A stretch of DNA of 64,000 bases from Clavibacter tessellarius (GCF_001618005.1 NZ_LQXA01000003.1:1-64000), one strand, 5' to 3'. Positions 1-7,954 are shown, counted from the stretch's first letter. The notes: generated by a model from the letters alone, not told the origin. Made by a program: numbers and translations.

Positions 1-924
1 CCGCCGCGCCTCCTCCAGCCGCGCCGCGAGCCGCGCGACCTCGTCGGCCTCGGTGCGCAGCGCCTCCGCGCGCGCCATGAGCGAGCGGCGCCGCTCGAGC
101 GCCCGGGTGATCCGCTCCGCCTCCGCGAGCGCCGCCGCCGTCCGGCGCCGCGCGGCCTCGTCCTCCTCGCGCGCCGCGTCCGCCGCATCTGCCAGCTCGG
201 CCAGGAGCCGCACGGTGTCGGCCGCGTCGTCGACCGCGAGCGCCTCCACGCGCGTCGCCTCGCGGAGGCCCGTGAGCGCCTCCGCCACCTTCGCGTCCGC
301 CGCGTCGGTGCGCGCCTTCGCGGCCGTCCGCATCTCGGCGAGCTGCTTCGCGGTGACGTCGTAGACGGCCGTGCCGAACAGCGACTGCAGCACCAGCCGC
401 CGCTGCTCGCCCGTCGAGCGCAGGAACTCCGCGAACTCGCCCTGCGGCAGCACGACGGTCTGCACGAACTGCGCGCGCGTGAGCCCCACGATGCGCGCGA
501 TCTCCGTGCCCACCTCCTGCGTGCTGGTGCCGAGCACCTCGCCCGCGTCGGCCTCGGGCGACGACAGCCGGAACAGCTTCGCGGTCGCGTTCTGGTTCGT
601 GGTCCCCGTGCCGCGCGCCTTCGGGCGCTGGTGCTGCGGGCTCCGGCGCACCCGGTGGATGCCCGCGGCCGTCTCGAACACGAGCTCCACGTACGGCTCC
701 ACGCCCGGCGCCGCGTGGTGGCTGTGCAGGCGGTCGCGGCTCGACCCCTCGCTCGCGAGCGACCCGTAGAGCGCGAACACGATCGCGTCGATGAGCGTCG
801 ACTTGCCGGATCCGGTAGGCCCCTCCAGGAGGAACAGCCCCGACCTCCCGAGCTCGGCCACGTCGATGACGTGCTCGCCGGCGAACGGACCGATGGCGCG
901 CAGGGTGAGGCGGTGCAGGTCCAT
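1..924 (-). CDS. sbcC: Exonuclease subunit SbcC, N-terminal part (cut by window edge)
   Basis: ATPase subunit of the SbcCD (Rad50/Mre11-type) nuclease, which opens DNA hairpins and processes ends in the cytoplasm. About 308 N-terminal residues are visible. They begin MDLHRLTLRAIGPFAGEH and contain the Walker A GPTGSGKST near residue 37, then the N-lobe of the ABC ATPase. Toward the window edge the sequence becomes rich in Ala, Glu and Arg, as expected for the start of the long coiled coil. The zinc hook and C-terminal ATPase half lie outside the window. The ATG overlaps the sbcD stop by one base (TGATG), so translation is probably coupled to sbcD. Read directly from the reverse strand. Confidence 0.93.
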   Translation of the reverse strand, partial: MDLHRLTLRAIGPFAGEHVIDVAELGRSGLFLLEGPTGSGKSTLIDAIVFALYGSLASEGSSRDRLHSHHAAPGVEPYVELVFETAAGIHRVRRSPQHQRPKARGTGTTNQNATAKLFRLSSPEADAGEVLGTSTQEVGTEIARIVGLTRAQFVQTVVLPQGEFAEFLRSTGEQRRLVLQSLFGTAVYDVTAKQLAEMRTAAKARTDAADAKVAEALTGLREATRVEALAVDDAADTVRLLAELADAADAAREEDEAARRRTAAALAEAERITRALERRRSLMARAEALRTEADEVARLAARLEEARR

Positions 925-2090
925 CAGGCGCTCCGGTCCGCGGCGAGGGCCTGCTCGTACGCCTGGCGGAGGACGAGCGCCTCGGCGTCGGTGGGCGGCG
1001 CGCCCGTCGCGTGCTCCACGAAGTCGGCGGCGACCTCGAGCGGATCCGTCGTGGCGTCCACCACCCGCGACCGCACGCCCTCGACGCGCCCCTCCGGCTC
1101 GTGCAGCACCACGAGCGCGTGCGGCAGCGCCTCCCGCACACGCGCCACGAGGTGGGCCGGATGCACCGGATCCGTCACGTGCACCCGCAGCCACGCGTCG
1201 GCGAGGTCGGCGTGCCTGCCGTCCGTGATCTCCGCGAGCGTGCCCGTGACCTCGTCGAGCCGCCGCGGCACGGGGGCGTCGATCAGCCCGACCGTCGTGG
1301 ACCCGTCGGCCCGCAGCTCGACGAGCGCGCTCGACTTGCGCTGCATCCGCTCCCCGAAGGAGAAGGCGAGCGGCGAGCCGGAGTATCGGATGACGGGCCG
1401 TGCCGATCCCGCCGCCCGCACCTCCTGCGCCCCGTGCAGGTGCCCGAGCGCCACGTAGTCCGCGCCCCGGAACGCCGAAGCCGGCACCTGGTCGAACCCG
1501 CCCACGCGGATGTCCCGCTCGCTCTCGCTGGGCGCCGCGCCCGTGACGAAGGCGTGCGCGACCACGACCACGCGCGCCTCCGGTCGTCCGGCGGCGTCGG
1601 CGCGCACCCGGTCCATCGCCGCGCCCAGCACGGCCTCGTGCGAGCGCGGCAGGGGAGGGGCGCCGGCGGCGGCGAGCGACGCGCGCACGGCATCCGGATC
1701 CAGGTACGGCACCCCGTAGAACGCCACCGGCCCGTCGGCGTCCTCCACCACGACGGGCCGATCCAGCGTCTCGACCGAGGCCAGGATGTGCAGGCCGTCC
1801 CGCAGCAACCCCGACGCGAACCCGAGGCGCGCGGCCGAGTCGTGGTTGCCGGGCGTGACGATGACGGTGGCGTGCGCGCTCAGCCGCGCGAGCGCGTCGC
1901 CGAGCAGCGTGACGCTCGGCACGCCCGGCACCGCGCGGTCGTAGACGTCGCCGGCGACGAGCACCACGTCCACCGGCCGCTCCTCCACGAGTGAGACCAG
2001 GTGGTCGAGGAACGCGGCGTGATGCGCGTGCAGGTCCTCGCCGTGGAGGGTGCGCCCGAGGTGCCAGTCGCTCGTGTGGAGGATGCGCAC
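924..2090 (-). CDS. sbcD: Exonuclease subunit SbcD (Mre11-like nuclease)
   Basis: Metallophosphoesterase nuclease subunit of SbcCD. The 388-residue protein starts MRILHTSDWHLGRTLHG and carries the phosphoesterase signatures in order: DxH (SDWHLG), GDVYDR, the GNHDS motif near residue 82, and a later GHLHGAQ motif. These supply the two-metal site. Length is normal for the family. It is the first gene of an sbcDC operon read leftward, with sbcC starting inside its stop codon. The 121-bp gap to the divergent DUF3151 gene should hold its promoter. Confidence 0.95.
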   Translation of the reverse strand: MRILHTSDWHLGRTLHGEDLHAHHAAFLDHLVSLVEERPVDVVLVAGDVYDRAVPGVPSVTLLGDALARLSAHATVIVTPGNHDSAARLGFASGLLRDGLHILASVETLDRPVVVEDADGPVAFYGVPYLDPDAVRASLAAAGAPPLPRSHEAVLGAAMDRVRADAAGRPEARVVVVAHAFVTGAAPSESERDIRVGGFDQVPASAFRGADYVALGHLHGAQEVRAAGSARPVIRYSGSPLAFSFGERMQRKSSALVELRADGSTTVGLIDAPVPRRLDEVTGTLAEITDGRHADLADAWLRVHVTDPVHPAHLVARVREALPHALVVLHEPEGRVEGVRSRVVDATTDPLEVAADFVEHATGAPPTDAEALVLRQAYEQALAADRSA

Positions 2091-2211
2091 GCGGGTCCTT
2101 CCGTGGGGCTGCCGGCGGTGCCCGTCACGCTACCGGAGGGCGCCGACACGGCCGGGCCGCCCGGGCGGCTGCCGCAGGAGGACCGGCCGGACCGCCTTGG
2201 TAGGATCGAGT

Positions 2212-2688
2212 GTGACTGGAGAGAACCTGCTCGGCGTCCCCGAGACGCGCCTGGCCGACGAGCCCGAGGTCGCCGCCCGCATCGCGAACGCCGACGGCGA
2301 TCACGACACGCTCGGCGCCATCGCGGCCGACCACCCGCAGTCGTCGCTCGTCTGGGCGCTGCTCGCCGACTCCGCGTACGTGCAGGGCGACCGCATCGCC
2401 TCCTACGCGTTCGCGCGCGTCGGCTACCACCGCGGGCTCGACTCGCTGCGCAAGTCCGGCTGGAAGGGCCAGGGCCCCGTGCCGTGGAGCCACGAGCCGA
2501 ACCGCGGCGTCCTCCGCTCCCTCTACGCGCTGCGTCGCGCGGCCGCCGCCATCGGCGAGGAGGACGAGGTCTCGCGCCTCAGCGCCTTCCTGCGCGACGC
2601 GGATCCCACGGCCGCCGGCCACATCGAGGCCGCGACCGCCGGGGCGCTCCCGCCCACGGAGGCCATCGTCATCCGCGGCCAGGACTGA
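2212..2688 (+). CDS. DUF3151 family protein
   Basis: Small soluble actinobacterial protein of unknown function (158 residues) that I place in DUF3151. The GTG start at 2212 gives MTGENLLGVPETRLADEP, the conserved-looking N-terminus; the longer reading frame upstream is arginine-rich and looks non-coding. The middle (WALLADSAY, YAFARVGYHRGLDSLR) is helical and TPR-like in feel. It lies 99 bp upstream of purA in the same direction, so co-transcription is plausible. No catalytic motif is visible. The family call is from memory of the sequence pattern, not from a search. Confidence 0.8.
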   Translation: MTGENLLGVPETRLADEPEVAARIANADGDHDTLGAIAADHPQSSLVWALLADSAYVQGDRIASYAFARVGYHRGLDSLRKSGWKGQGPVPWSHEPNRGVLRSLYALRRAAAAIGEEDEVSRLSAFLRDADPTAAGHIEAATAGALPPTEAIVIRGQD

Positions 2689-2787
2689 CCCGCCCGCTCC
2701 GCGCAGCACCCCGCACCGCAGCTCCGCCCGCACCACCGCACGCCACCCGATCCACCCCGACCGACCCGCCCCGACGAGGAGTGAGCC

Positions 2788-4077
2788 ATGCCCGCAGTAG
2801 TGATCATCGGAGCCCAGTGGGGGGACGAGGGCAAGGGACGCGCGACCGACCTCCTCGGCAGCCGCGTCGACTACGTCGTGAAGTTCAACGGCGGCAACAA
2901 CGCCGGCCACACGGTCGTCGTCGGCGACGAGAAGTACGCGCTGCACCTGCTGCCGTCGGGCATCCTCACGCCGGGCGTCGTGCCCGTCATCGGCAACGGC
3001 GTCGTCGTCGACATCGAGGTGCTGTTCCACGAGCTCGACGCGCTCGCCGCCCGCGGCGTGGACGTCTCGCGCCTCCGCGTCAGCGCGAACGCGCACGTCA
3101 TCACGCACTACCACCGCACCATCGACAAGGTCACGGAGCGCTTCCTCGGCAAGCGCCAGATCGGCACCACCGGCCGCGGCATCGGGCCTACGTACGCCGA
3201 CAAGATCAACCGCGTCGGCATCCGGATCCAGGACCTCTTCGACGAGAACATCCTGCGCCAGAAGGTGGAGGCGGCCCTCGACGCCAAGAACCACATGCTC
3301 GTCAAGATCTACAACCGCCGCGCCATCTCGGCCGACGAGATCGTGGAGAGCCTGCTCTCCTACGTGGAGCGCCTGCGGCCCATGGTCGGCGACGCGTCGC
3401 TCGAGCTGAACGCCGCGCTGGACGAGGGCAAGACCGTGCTCTTCGAGGCCGGCCAGGCCACCATGCTCGACATCGACCACGGCACGTACCCGTTCGTCAC
3501 GTCCTCCAGCGCCACCTCGGGCGGCGCGGCCACGGGCTCGGGCGTCGCGCCCAACCGGCTCGAGCGGATCATCGCGGTCGTCAAGGCGTACACGACCCGC
3601 GTCGGCGCCGGCCCGTTCCCCACCGAGCTGCACGACGCGTCGGGCGAGTACCTGCGCGCCAAGGGCTTCGAGTTCGGCACCACCACCGGCCGCCCGCGCC
3701 GCTGCGGCTGGTACGACGCGCCCATCGCGCGCTACACGGCGCGCATCAACGGCGTCACCGACTTCGTGCTCACCAAGCTCGACGTGCTCTCGGGCCTCGC
3801 GACCATCCCGGTCTGCGTCGCCTACGACGTCGACGGCGTGCGCCACGACGAGGTGCCCGTCTCGCAGTCCGACTTCCACCACGCCACGCCCGTCTACGAG
3901 GAGCTGCCGGGCTGGCAGGAGGACATCACGGGCTGCCGCACCTTCGCCGACCTGCCGAAGAACGCGCAGGACTACGTGATGGCCATCGAGCGCATGAGCG
4001 GCGCCCGCATCTCGGCCGTCGGCGTGGGCCCGGAGCGCGAGCAGGTCGTCGTGCTGCACGACCTCCTCGAGGCCTGA
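2788..4077 (+). CDS. purA: Adenylosuccinate synthetase
   Basis: Catalyses the GTP-dependent joining of IMP and aspartate to adenylosuccinate, the first committed step from IMP to AMP. The 429-residue protein begins [18 protein letters not shown], which holds the catalytic Asp and the P-loop-like GDEGKG segment. It continues with [22 protein letters not shown] and [21 protein letters not shown] motifs, all diagnostic. Length matches the bacterial enzyme. The start is preceded by a clear Shine-Dalgarno (gaggag). Other purine genes (purSQL, purC, purD) are on the opposite strand far to the right, so this gene is a separate unit. Confidence 0.98.
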   Translation: MPAVVIIGAQWGDEGKGRATDLLGSRVDYVVKFNGGNNAGHTVVVGDEKYALHLLPSGILTPGVVPVIGNGVVVDIEVLFHELDALAARGVDVSRLRVSANAHVITHYHRTIDKVTERFLGKRQIGTTGRGIGPTYADKINRVGIRIQDLFDENILRQKVEAALDAKNHMLVKIYNRRAISADEIVESLLSYVERLRPMVGDASLELNAALDEGKTVLFEAGQATMLDIDHGTYPFVTSSSATSGGAATGSGVAPNRLERIIAVVKAYTTRVGAGPFPTELHDASGEYLRAKGFEFGTTTGRPRRCGWYDAPIARYTARINGVTDFVLTKLDVLSGLATIPVCVAYDVDGVRHDEVPVSQSDFHHATPVYEELPGWQEDITGCRTFADLPKNAQDYVMAIERMSGARISAVGVGPEREQVVVLHDLLEA

Positions 4078-4169
4078 CCCTGATCCAGGACGGCTGGGCC
4101 GACGACGCCCGCCTCGGCACGGACGCCGCCGACCTCGCGCGCTTCCTCAGCCGGGCCGACGCGCGCACC

Positions 4170-4298
4170 ATGAACCGCGAGCGACTCCAGGCGGATCTCG
4201 ACATGGGCCAGGAGCAGTACGTGGCGGCGTGGCGCGAGCTGCACCGCTTCGGCTACGTGTCGTCGGCGGAGCTGCGGCGGCTGGTCGTCGAGCGGTAG
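4170..4298 (+). CDS. Small hypothetical protein whose 3' end holds the left 25-bp repeat
   Basis: Short frame of 42 residues from ATG 4170, ending in the residues LRRLVVER and a stop. The frame stays open upstream to the purA stop with protein-like sequence (QDGWADDARLGTDAADLARF), but I see no ATG, GTG or TTG there, so the true start is uncertain. No family recognised. Its last codons and stop coincide with the left copy of the 25-bp repeat that brackets the following cassette. This makes it resemble a gene whose 3' end was used as an insertion target and rebuilt. Confidence 0.4.
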   Translation: MNRERLQADLDMGQEQYVAAWRELHRFGYVSSAELRRLVVER

Positions 4299-4299
4299 G
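4275..4299 (+). repeat. Left copy of 25-bp perfect direct repeat
   Basis: Identical over 25 bp to 5435-5459; the flanking bases differ on both sides (g versus a before, g versus a after). It covers the final codons and stop of the small frame ending at 4298. Together the two copies bracket the nucleotidyltransferase/HEPN pair, with 1,135 bp between them. Confidence 0.9.
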
Positions 4300-4343
4300 G
4301 CCCCGAGGCTCGCGCGCGCATCAGGTCAGACCCGATCGATCGA

Positions 4344-4375
4344 CCAGGATAGTTGGCGATCGACTACGATCCTGG
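4344..4375. promoter_or_regulatory. Candidate operator of the nucleotidyltransferase gene
   Basis: Perfect 7-bp inverted repeat, CCAGGAT at 4344-4350 and ATCCTGG at 4369-4375, separated by 18 bp, with the right arm ending 2 bp before the ATG at 4378. CGATCGAC also occurs twice nearby (around 4335 and 4357). As the downstream protein has a winged-helix N-terminus, autoregulation at this site is a reasonable inference. Confidence 0.4.
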
Positions 4376-4377
4376 GC

Positions 4378-4992
4378 ATGCAACTGCAGCATCCGTTCCG
4401 CACGATCACTCCCACGATCGATGGAGACGTCCTCCGCGTGCTCGCCCGGTCGGACTCGTGGTTCACGGTCGCGCGGATCCGCAGCCTCGCGGGCTCGGGA
4501 TCGCCCGAGGGCATCCGCCGGGTCCTGCGCCGGCTGGCGGAGCAAGGCGTGGTCGACACCCAGTCGGCCGGGAAGGCCGTGCTGCACAAGCTGAACCGGG
4601 ACCATCTCGCAGCTCCGGCGATCCTGGAGCTCGCGCGTCTCGATCGGGAGCTCCACGACCGCATCCGGGCCTCCCTCGCGGCCTTCCGCGTCGCACCCCT
4701 GTTCGCCGTCCTCTTCGGCTCGGGGGCGCGGCTCTCCATGCGGCTCGACAGCGACCTCGACCTGCTGCTCGTCCGGGATCGGCCCGCCTCCGACGAATGG
4801 TCCGACGACGTCTCGGAGCTCGCACGCCGGATCCATCGGTGGACGGGAAACGATCCACGGATCATCGAGTACGGTCGCGACGACATCCGCGGGGCGGCCG
4901 CGGAGGAGCCGCTCCTGGAGTCGATCGCCGACGAGGGGATCGTGTTGACGGGGAGCGCGGCGCGCTTCCGGAAGGAGGTCGCAGGCACATGA
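4378..4992 (+). CDS. Winged-helix/nucleotidyltransferase (MNT-type) protein of a HEPN/MNT pair
   Basis: A 204-residue protein with two parts. Residues 12-75 look like a winged helix-turn-helix (VLRVLARSDSWFTVARIR, then IRRVLRRLAEQGVVD). Residues 95-190 form a minimal nucleotidyltransferase with GSGAR followed by SDLDLLLV, the GSx(10-11)DxD metal-binding signature of the MNT fold. In HepT/MntA-type toxin-antitoxin systems the MNT protein neutralises a HEPN RNase by AMP transfer. Here the next gene (overlapping stop and start, ATGA) encodes a HEPN-like protein. Order is nucleotidyltransferase first, unlike many hepT-mntA pairs. The fused DNA-binding domain suggests it also represses its own promoter. 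Substrate specificity is unknown. Confidence 0.75.
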   Translation: MQLQHPFRTITPTIDGDVLRVLARSDSWFTVARIRSLAGSGSPEGIRRVLRRLAEQGVVDTQSAGKAVLHKLNRDHLAAPAILELARLDRELHDRIRASLAAFRVAPLFAVLFGSGARLSMRLDSDLDLLLVRDRPASDEWSDDVSELARRIHRWTGNDPRIIEYGRDDIRGAAAEEPLLESIADEGIVLTGSAARFRKEVAGT

Positions 4993-5389
4993 CGCCGACT
5001 CGCGAAGCAGGGCGGACCGAGGCGGACGGTCGATTCCGCAAGGCGAGGCAGTTCGCGGACGCCGCGGAGCTGTTCGCCGACGCGGCCTCCGATGACGCCG
5101 ACGAGTTCGGCGATGCCTACGTCACCCTCGCGGTGCATTCCGGCATCGCCTCCGGGGACGTCATCTCGATCGTCGCCAGCGGTGAGTACTCCCCGACGGG
5201 CAACCACCAGGAGTCGGTGGCGATGCTCCGCCGGGCGGACCCGGTGCGGCCAAGCACCTCGAGAGGCTGCTCGCTCTGAAGACCAAGGCGGGCTACGCGC
5301 ATCGCCCCGTCTCCTCGGACGACGTGGCCAGGGCGCGTCGCGCACACGAGGCGCTGCTGGAGATCGCGTCCGCGGTGGTGGCTGGATAG
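4989..5389 (+). pseudogene. HEPN-like protein gene broken by a -1 frameshift
   Basis: Starts at ATG 4989, overlapping the previous stop. Frame 1 gives MTPTREAGRTEADGRFRKAR, then AYVTLAVHSGIASGDVISI and NHQESVAMLRRADP, after which it runs into unrelated residues and stops at 5279. Near 5238-5246 the family-like sequence continues in the -1 frame as GAAKHLERLLALKTKAGYAH and on to LEIASAVVAG, stopping at 5389. Joined, the product would be about 133 residues, normal for these HEPN-like partners. The simplest reading is loss of one base; the C-terminal helix with the KTKAGYAH segment is lost. No classical slippery heptamer is present, so programmed frameshifting is unlikely. A sequencing error is the main alternative. 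Confidence 0.7.
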
Positions 5390-5434
5390 CGCTGCACGAC
5401 TCGCGGCTCGCGGCTCGCGCAGCAGGTGGTGTCA

Positions 5435-5459
5435 CGGCGGCTGGTCGTCGAGCGGTAGG
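5435..5459 (+). repeat. Right copy of 25-bp perfect direct repeat
   Basis: Second copy of the sequence at 4275-4299, starting 46 bp after the end of the broken HEPN gene and just before the PadR promoter region. A 7-bp tandem (ctcgcgg, about three copies) lies shortly upstream at 5399-5418. Confidence 0.9.
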
Positions 5460-5491
5460 ACGCCCCCGATCGGGCTATTCCGTTGCGCTGT

Positions 5492-5521
5492 ATATCGTCC
5501 GACTGTACAGTCGGACGATAT
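5492..5521. promoter_or_regulatory. Perfect 30-bp palindrome, candidate PadR operator
   Basis: A perfect dyad centred between 5506 and 5507. The left half reads ATATCGTCCGACTGT and the right half is its exact complement. It ends 12 bp before the padR-like ATG, directly against the Shine-Dalgarno (gaggagg). A bound dimer here would block transcription or translation start, and PadR proteins normally repress their own operons from such sites. Confidence 0.8.
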
Positions 5522-5533
5522 GAGGAGGGCGCG

Positions 5534-5857
5534 ATGACGAGGGACCCGCTGCTGCCGCTCACCGAGACGGTGGCCTGCATCCTGCTCGCCCTGCGCGAGC
5601 CGGCGCACGGGTACGCGATCATGGCGCGCGTCGAGGAGATGAGCGAGGGCGCGGTGCGCCTCGCGCCGGGGACGCTCTACGGCGCCCTCGACACGCTCGT
5701 GAAGCAGCGGCTCATCACCCGGGTGGCGAGCGAGGATCCGCGGCGCAAGGTGTACCTCATCACCGACCGGGGATCCGAGGTGCTCGCGCAGGACGCCGAG
5801 CGCATGGCCCACCTCGTGCGGCTGCACGACCGCGGCCGGGGGAGCAGGGAGGGATGA
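5534..5857 (+). CDS. PadR family transcriptional regulator
   Basis: 107-residue DNA-binding protein with the PadR winged helix: LTETVACILLALREPAHGYAI, then a recognition region with LAPGTLYGALDTLVKQRLI and the wing RRKVYLITDRGSEVL. It lacks the longer C-terminal dimerisation part seen in some PadR proteins, so it belongs to the short subfamily. The ATG at 5534 follows gaggagg. It is the first gene of a two-gene unit; its last four bases (ATGA) hold the start of the DUF2812 gene. A palindrome immediately upstream is the likely operator. Confidence 0.9.
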   Translation: MTRDPLLPLTETVACILLALREPAHGYAIMARVEEMSEGAVRLAPGTLYGALDTLVKQRLITRVASEDPRRKVYLITDRGSEVLAQDAERMAHLVRLHDRGRGSREG

Positions 5858-6483
5858 CCATGGTGATCAGGTTCTTCGTCGACTTCGACGAGGAGGAGCG
5901 CTGGCTCGACCGGATGGCGGCCGAGGGGCGGCTGATGCGGAGGCGCGGGTTCGTCTACACGTCGACGGACATCGAGCCCGGATCCGCCGTCGTGCGGATC
6001 GACTACCGGCCGAGCATGACGGCGGCCGACTTCGCCGACTACGTGCAGCTCTTCGCCGACGCGGGCTGGAGGCACATCAGCGGCAGCCGCAGGAGCGGCA
6101 CGCAGCACTTCGCGTCCACGACGGCGGATGCGGACGCCGAGATCTTCTCCGACGCCCGGTCGCGGGCCGAGCGGTACAAGCGCGCGCTCGACGTGAACGC
6201 GGCGGTGCTCCTGCCGCTGCTGGTGGTGGTGTTCGTCCTCGCCGCGACGGAGGGATCCGGCGTCCGCGCGATCCTGCGCCCGGACGAGTGGTACCTGACG
6301 CCCGGCCTCTGGGAGATGGAGGGGTGGCGGTTCGCCGGCGCGTTCCTGTTCGAGACGGTGTTCGTGGCGATGCGGGTGGGACTGCCGCTGCTCCTCGTGG
6401 TCGGGTGCGTCGTGATGCTCGTGACGGCGGTGCGGCAGGGGATCCTCTATCGGCGCGCGGTCGCGGCGGCGGCGGAGGCGTAG
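5854..6483 (+). CDS. DUF2812 domain membrane protein
   Basis: 209-residue protein. The N-terminal 100 residues (FFVDFDEEERWLDRMAAEG, WRHISGSR) fit the DUF2812 domain. Two hydrophobic segments follow, at about residues 116-135 and 165-190, so it is probably an inner-membrane protein with the domain in the cytoplasm. DUF2812 genes are commonly paired with PadR regulators, exactly as here, with a 4-bp ATGA overlap. Function is unknown; a sensor or transport accessory role is a guess. Confidence 0.75.
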   Translation: MTMVIRFFVDFDEEERWLDRMAAEGRLMRRRGFVYTSTDIEPGSAVVRIDYRPSMTAADFADYVQLFADAGWRHISGSRRSGTQHFASTTADADAEIFSDARSRAERYKRALDVNAAVLLPLLVVVFVLAATEGSGVRAILRPDEWYLTPGLWEMEGWRFAGAFLFETVFVAMRVGLPLLLVVGCVVMLVTAVRQGILYRRAVAAAAEA

Positions 6484-6552
6484 GTCCCACCGTCCTCCAC
6501 GGCCAGGCCCGGCGTCGCGCCGACTCCGTCGCGGCGGCGGTATGGTCATCCC

Positions 6553-6648
6553 GAACACGGGAGTCCGGTAGGCCGGGCTGAGAGGAAGACCACCAGTCTT
6601 CGACCGTAAGAACCTGATCTGGATCATGCCAGCGCAGGGAGGCATCTC
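6553..6648 (+). ncRNA. TPP (THI-box) riboswitch
   Basis: The region contains the conserved THI-box blocks in order: ggccgggctgagagg (the CUGAGA motif), a variable arm with the hairpin agaccaccagtctt, then gaccgtaagaacctgatctg (ACCUGAUCUGG motif) and gatcatgccagcgcaggga, the last helix strand. It ends about 60 bp before the GTG of ykoF. It should switch the ykoFEDC operon off when thiamine pyrophosphate is plentiful. Confidence 0.95.
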
Positions 6649-6710
6649 TTGAGGGACCGCGCATCCGCGCGCGTCCCACCCGTGCATCCGCGACCACGGA
6701 AGGCACGCGC

Positions 6711-7340
6711 GTGACCAGCACCGCATCCCCCACCACCCGCCTCGAGGCGGCGCCCACCCCCGAGGAGTTCGGCGTCGGCGCCCGGCTCAGCCTCGCCGTC
6801 ATGCGCGACGACTTCGTCGACGTGATCCTCGGCGCGCTCGCCGCGACGCCCGCCGACGGCCTCGTCGTCGAGACCGACGACGTGAGCACGTTCGTCGGCG
6901 GGTCCGAGCAGGACATCGTCCGCTGGCTCGTCGCCCTGCTCGCGCACGCCGCCGGATCCGGCGCGCACGTGCAGGCGACCATCGCGTTCTCGCGGGGCTG
7001 CCCGGGCGAGGTCGCGTGCGGCACGGGCGTCGTGCGCGTCGGCGAGGTGCCGGCGGCGGACGCCACCGGGATCGCCGCGTCCGCGCAGTGGGCGCTGTAC
7101 CCGCTGTCCGACGCGGCCTCGGCGGATCACATGAAGGACATCCACGCGGCCATCGACCACGCCCGCACGGTCGGCACCTTCGCCGGGTCGCAGCACTTCG
7201 TGACGGCGCTCCGCGGCGACCTCGCCGACGTGATCACCACGGCCGCCGCCGGCTGGGTGCTCGTGGGCCGCTCGGTGGCGCACGTCACCAGCCACCTCAC
7301 CGTCTCGTTGAACAGCCCGAGCCGGACGGCCGGCGCATGA
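6711..7340 (+). CDS. ykoF: YkoF-type thiamine/HMP-binding protein
   Basis: 209-residue cytoplasmic protein of the YkoF family, which binds the thiamine precursor hydroxymethylpyrimidine in B. subtilis. Two related halves are visible: GARLSLAVMRDDFVDVILGA near the N-terminus and a second, SAQWALYPLSDAASADHMKD, near residue 123. The GTG start at 6711 is the first codon after the TPP riboswitch. It overlaps ykoE by ATGA and is the first gene of ykoFEDC, a complete ECF-type uptake operon for a thiamine precursor. The family assignment rests on the sequence pattern and on the operon order. Confidence 0.88.
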   Translation: MTSTASPTTRLEAAPTPEEFGVGARLSLAVMRDDFVDVILGALAATPADGLVVETDDVSTFVGGSEQDIVRWLVALLAHAAGSGAHVQATIAFSRGCPGEVACGTGVVRVGEVPAADATGIAASAQWALYPLSDAASADHMKDIHAAIDHARTVGTFAGSQHFVTALRGDLADVITTAAAGWVLVGRSVAHVTSHLTVSLNSPSRTAGA

Positions 7341-7954
7341 GCGCGCCCGTCGAGGCGCGGGATCCGCGTCCCACCGCCCCGCGCCGCGCGCGCTGGGACC
7401 TCCGCGACATCGTGCTGCTCGTCACGCTGGGCGTGGTCTTCGGCTTCCTCTACTGGGTGCTCGTGCAGGGCTGGACCGCGCTGTCGGTCGCGGCCGGGCC
7501 GCTCGGCGACCTGACCCAGCACGTGCTGCTCGGCGGCTGGCTGCTCGTCGCGCCCATCGCGATCGCCGTCATCCGGCGGCCGTTCGCGGGCGTCGCGGCG
7601 GAGGTGATCGCGTCGGTCATCGAGGTCGTGTTCCTCGGGTCGGCCGTGGGGCCGATCCTCTTCGTGTCGGCGGCGATCCAGGGCGCGGGCAGCGAGATCC
7701 CGTTCGCGGCCGGACGCTACCGCCGCTACGGCTGGCTGCACTACGCGGTCTCGGGCGGTCTCGGCGCGCTGCTCGTCTTCTTCTTCTCGGCGTTCCGCTC
7801 CGACTGGTACGGCACCGACCTGTTCTGGGTGCGGCTCGTGATCCAGGTGGCTTCCGGCGTCGTGTTCGGCGGCCTGCTGGCGAAGGTGATCGTCGACGCG
7901 CTGGTCCGCACGGGCGCGGTCGACGACTTCGCCGTCGGCCGGGCGCAGGGGTGA
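7337..7954 (+). CDS. ykoE: YkoE-type ECF transporter substrate-binding membrane subunit
   Basis: 205-residue membrane protein and substrate-specificity (S) component of the thiamine-precursor ECF transporter. It opens with RWDLRDIVLLVTLGVVFGF, typical of YkoE, and has about five or six hydrophobic helices. The segment QGAGSEIPFA matches the conserved YkoE loop. The ATG overlaps the ykoF stop, and its own stop overlaps the GTG of the ATPase gene, so all four genes are translationally linked. Controlled by the upstream TPP riboswitch. Confidence 0.9.
   Translation: MSAPVEARDPRPTAPRRARWDLRDIVLLVTLGVVFGFLYWVLVQGWTALSVAAGPLGDLTQHVLLGGWLLVAPIAIAVIRRPFAGVAAEVIASVIEVVFLGSAVGPILFVSAAIQGAGSEIPFAAGRYRRYGWLHYAVSGGLGALLVFFFSAFRSDWYGTDLFWVRLVIQVASGVVFGGLLAKVIVDALVRTGAVDDFAVGRAQG

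Noticed and set aside
2125-4059. Long antisense frame of 644 codons over purA
   Set aside because: High-GC genes give long open antisense frames; composition is non-protein-like and purA is certain.
2001-4298. 765-codon frame overlapping purA and DUF3151
   Set aside because: It is the arginine-rich shadow of purA in another frame; only its last few dozen codons are outside purA.
5230-5250. Programmed -1 frameshift in the HEPN-like gene
   Set aside because: No X XXY YYZ slippery heptamer or clear stimulatory stem follows; a one-base deletion is simpler.
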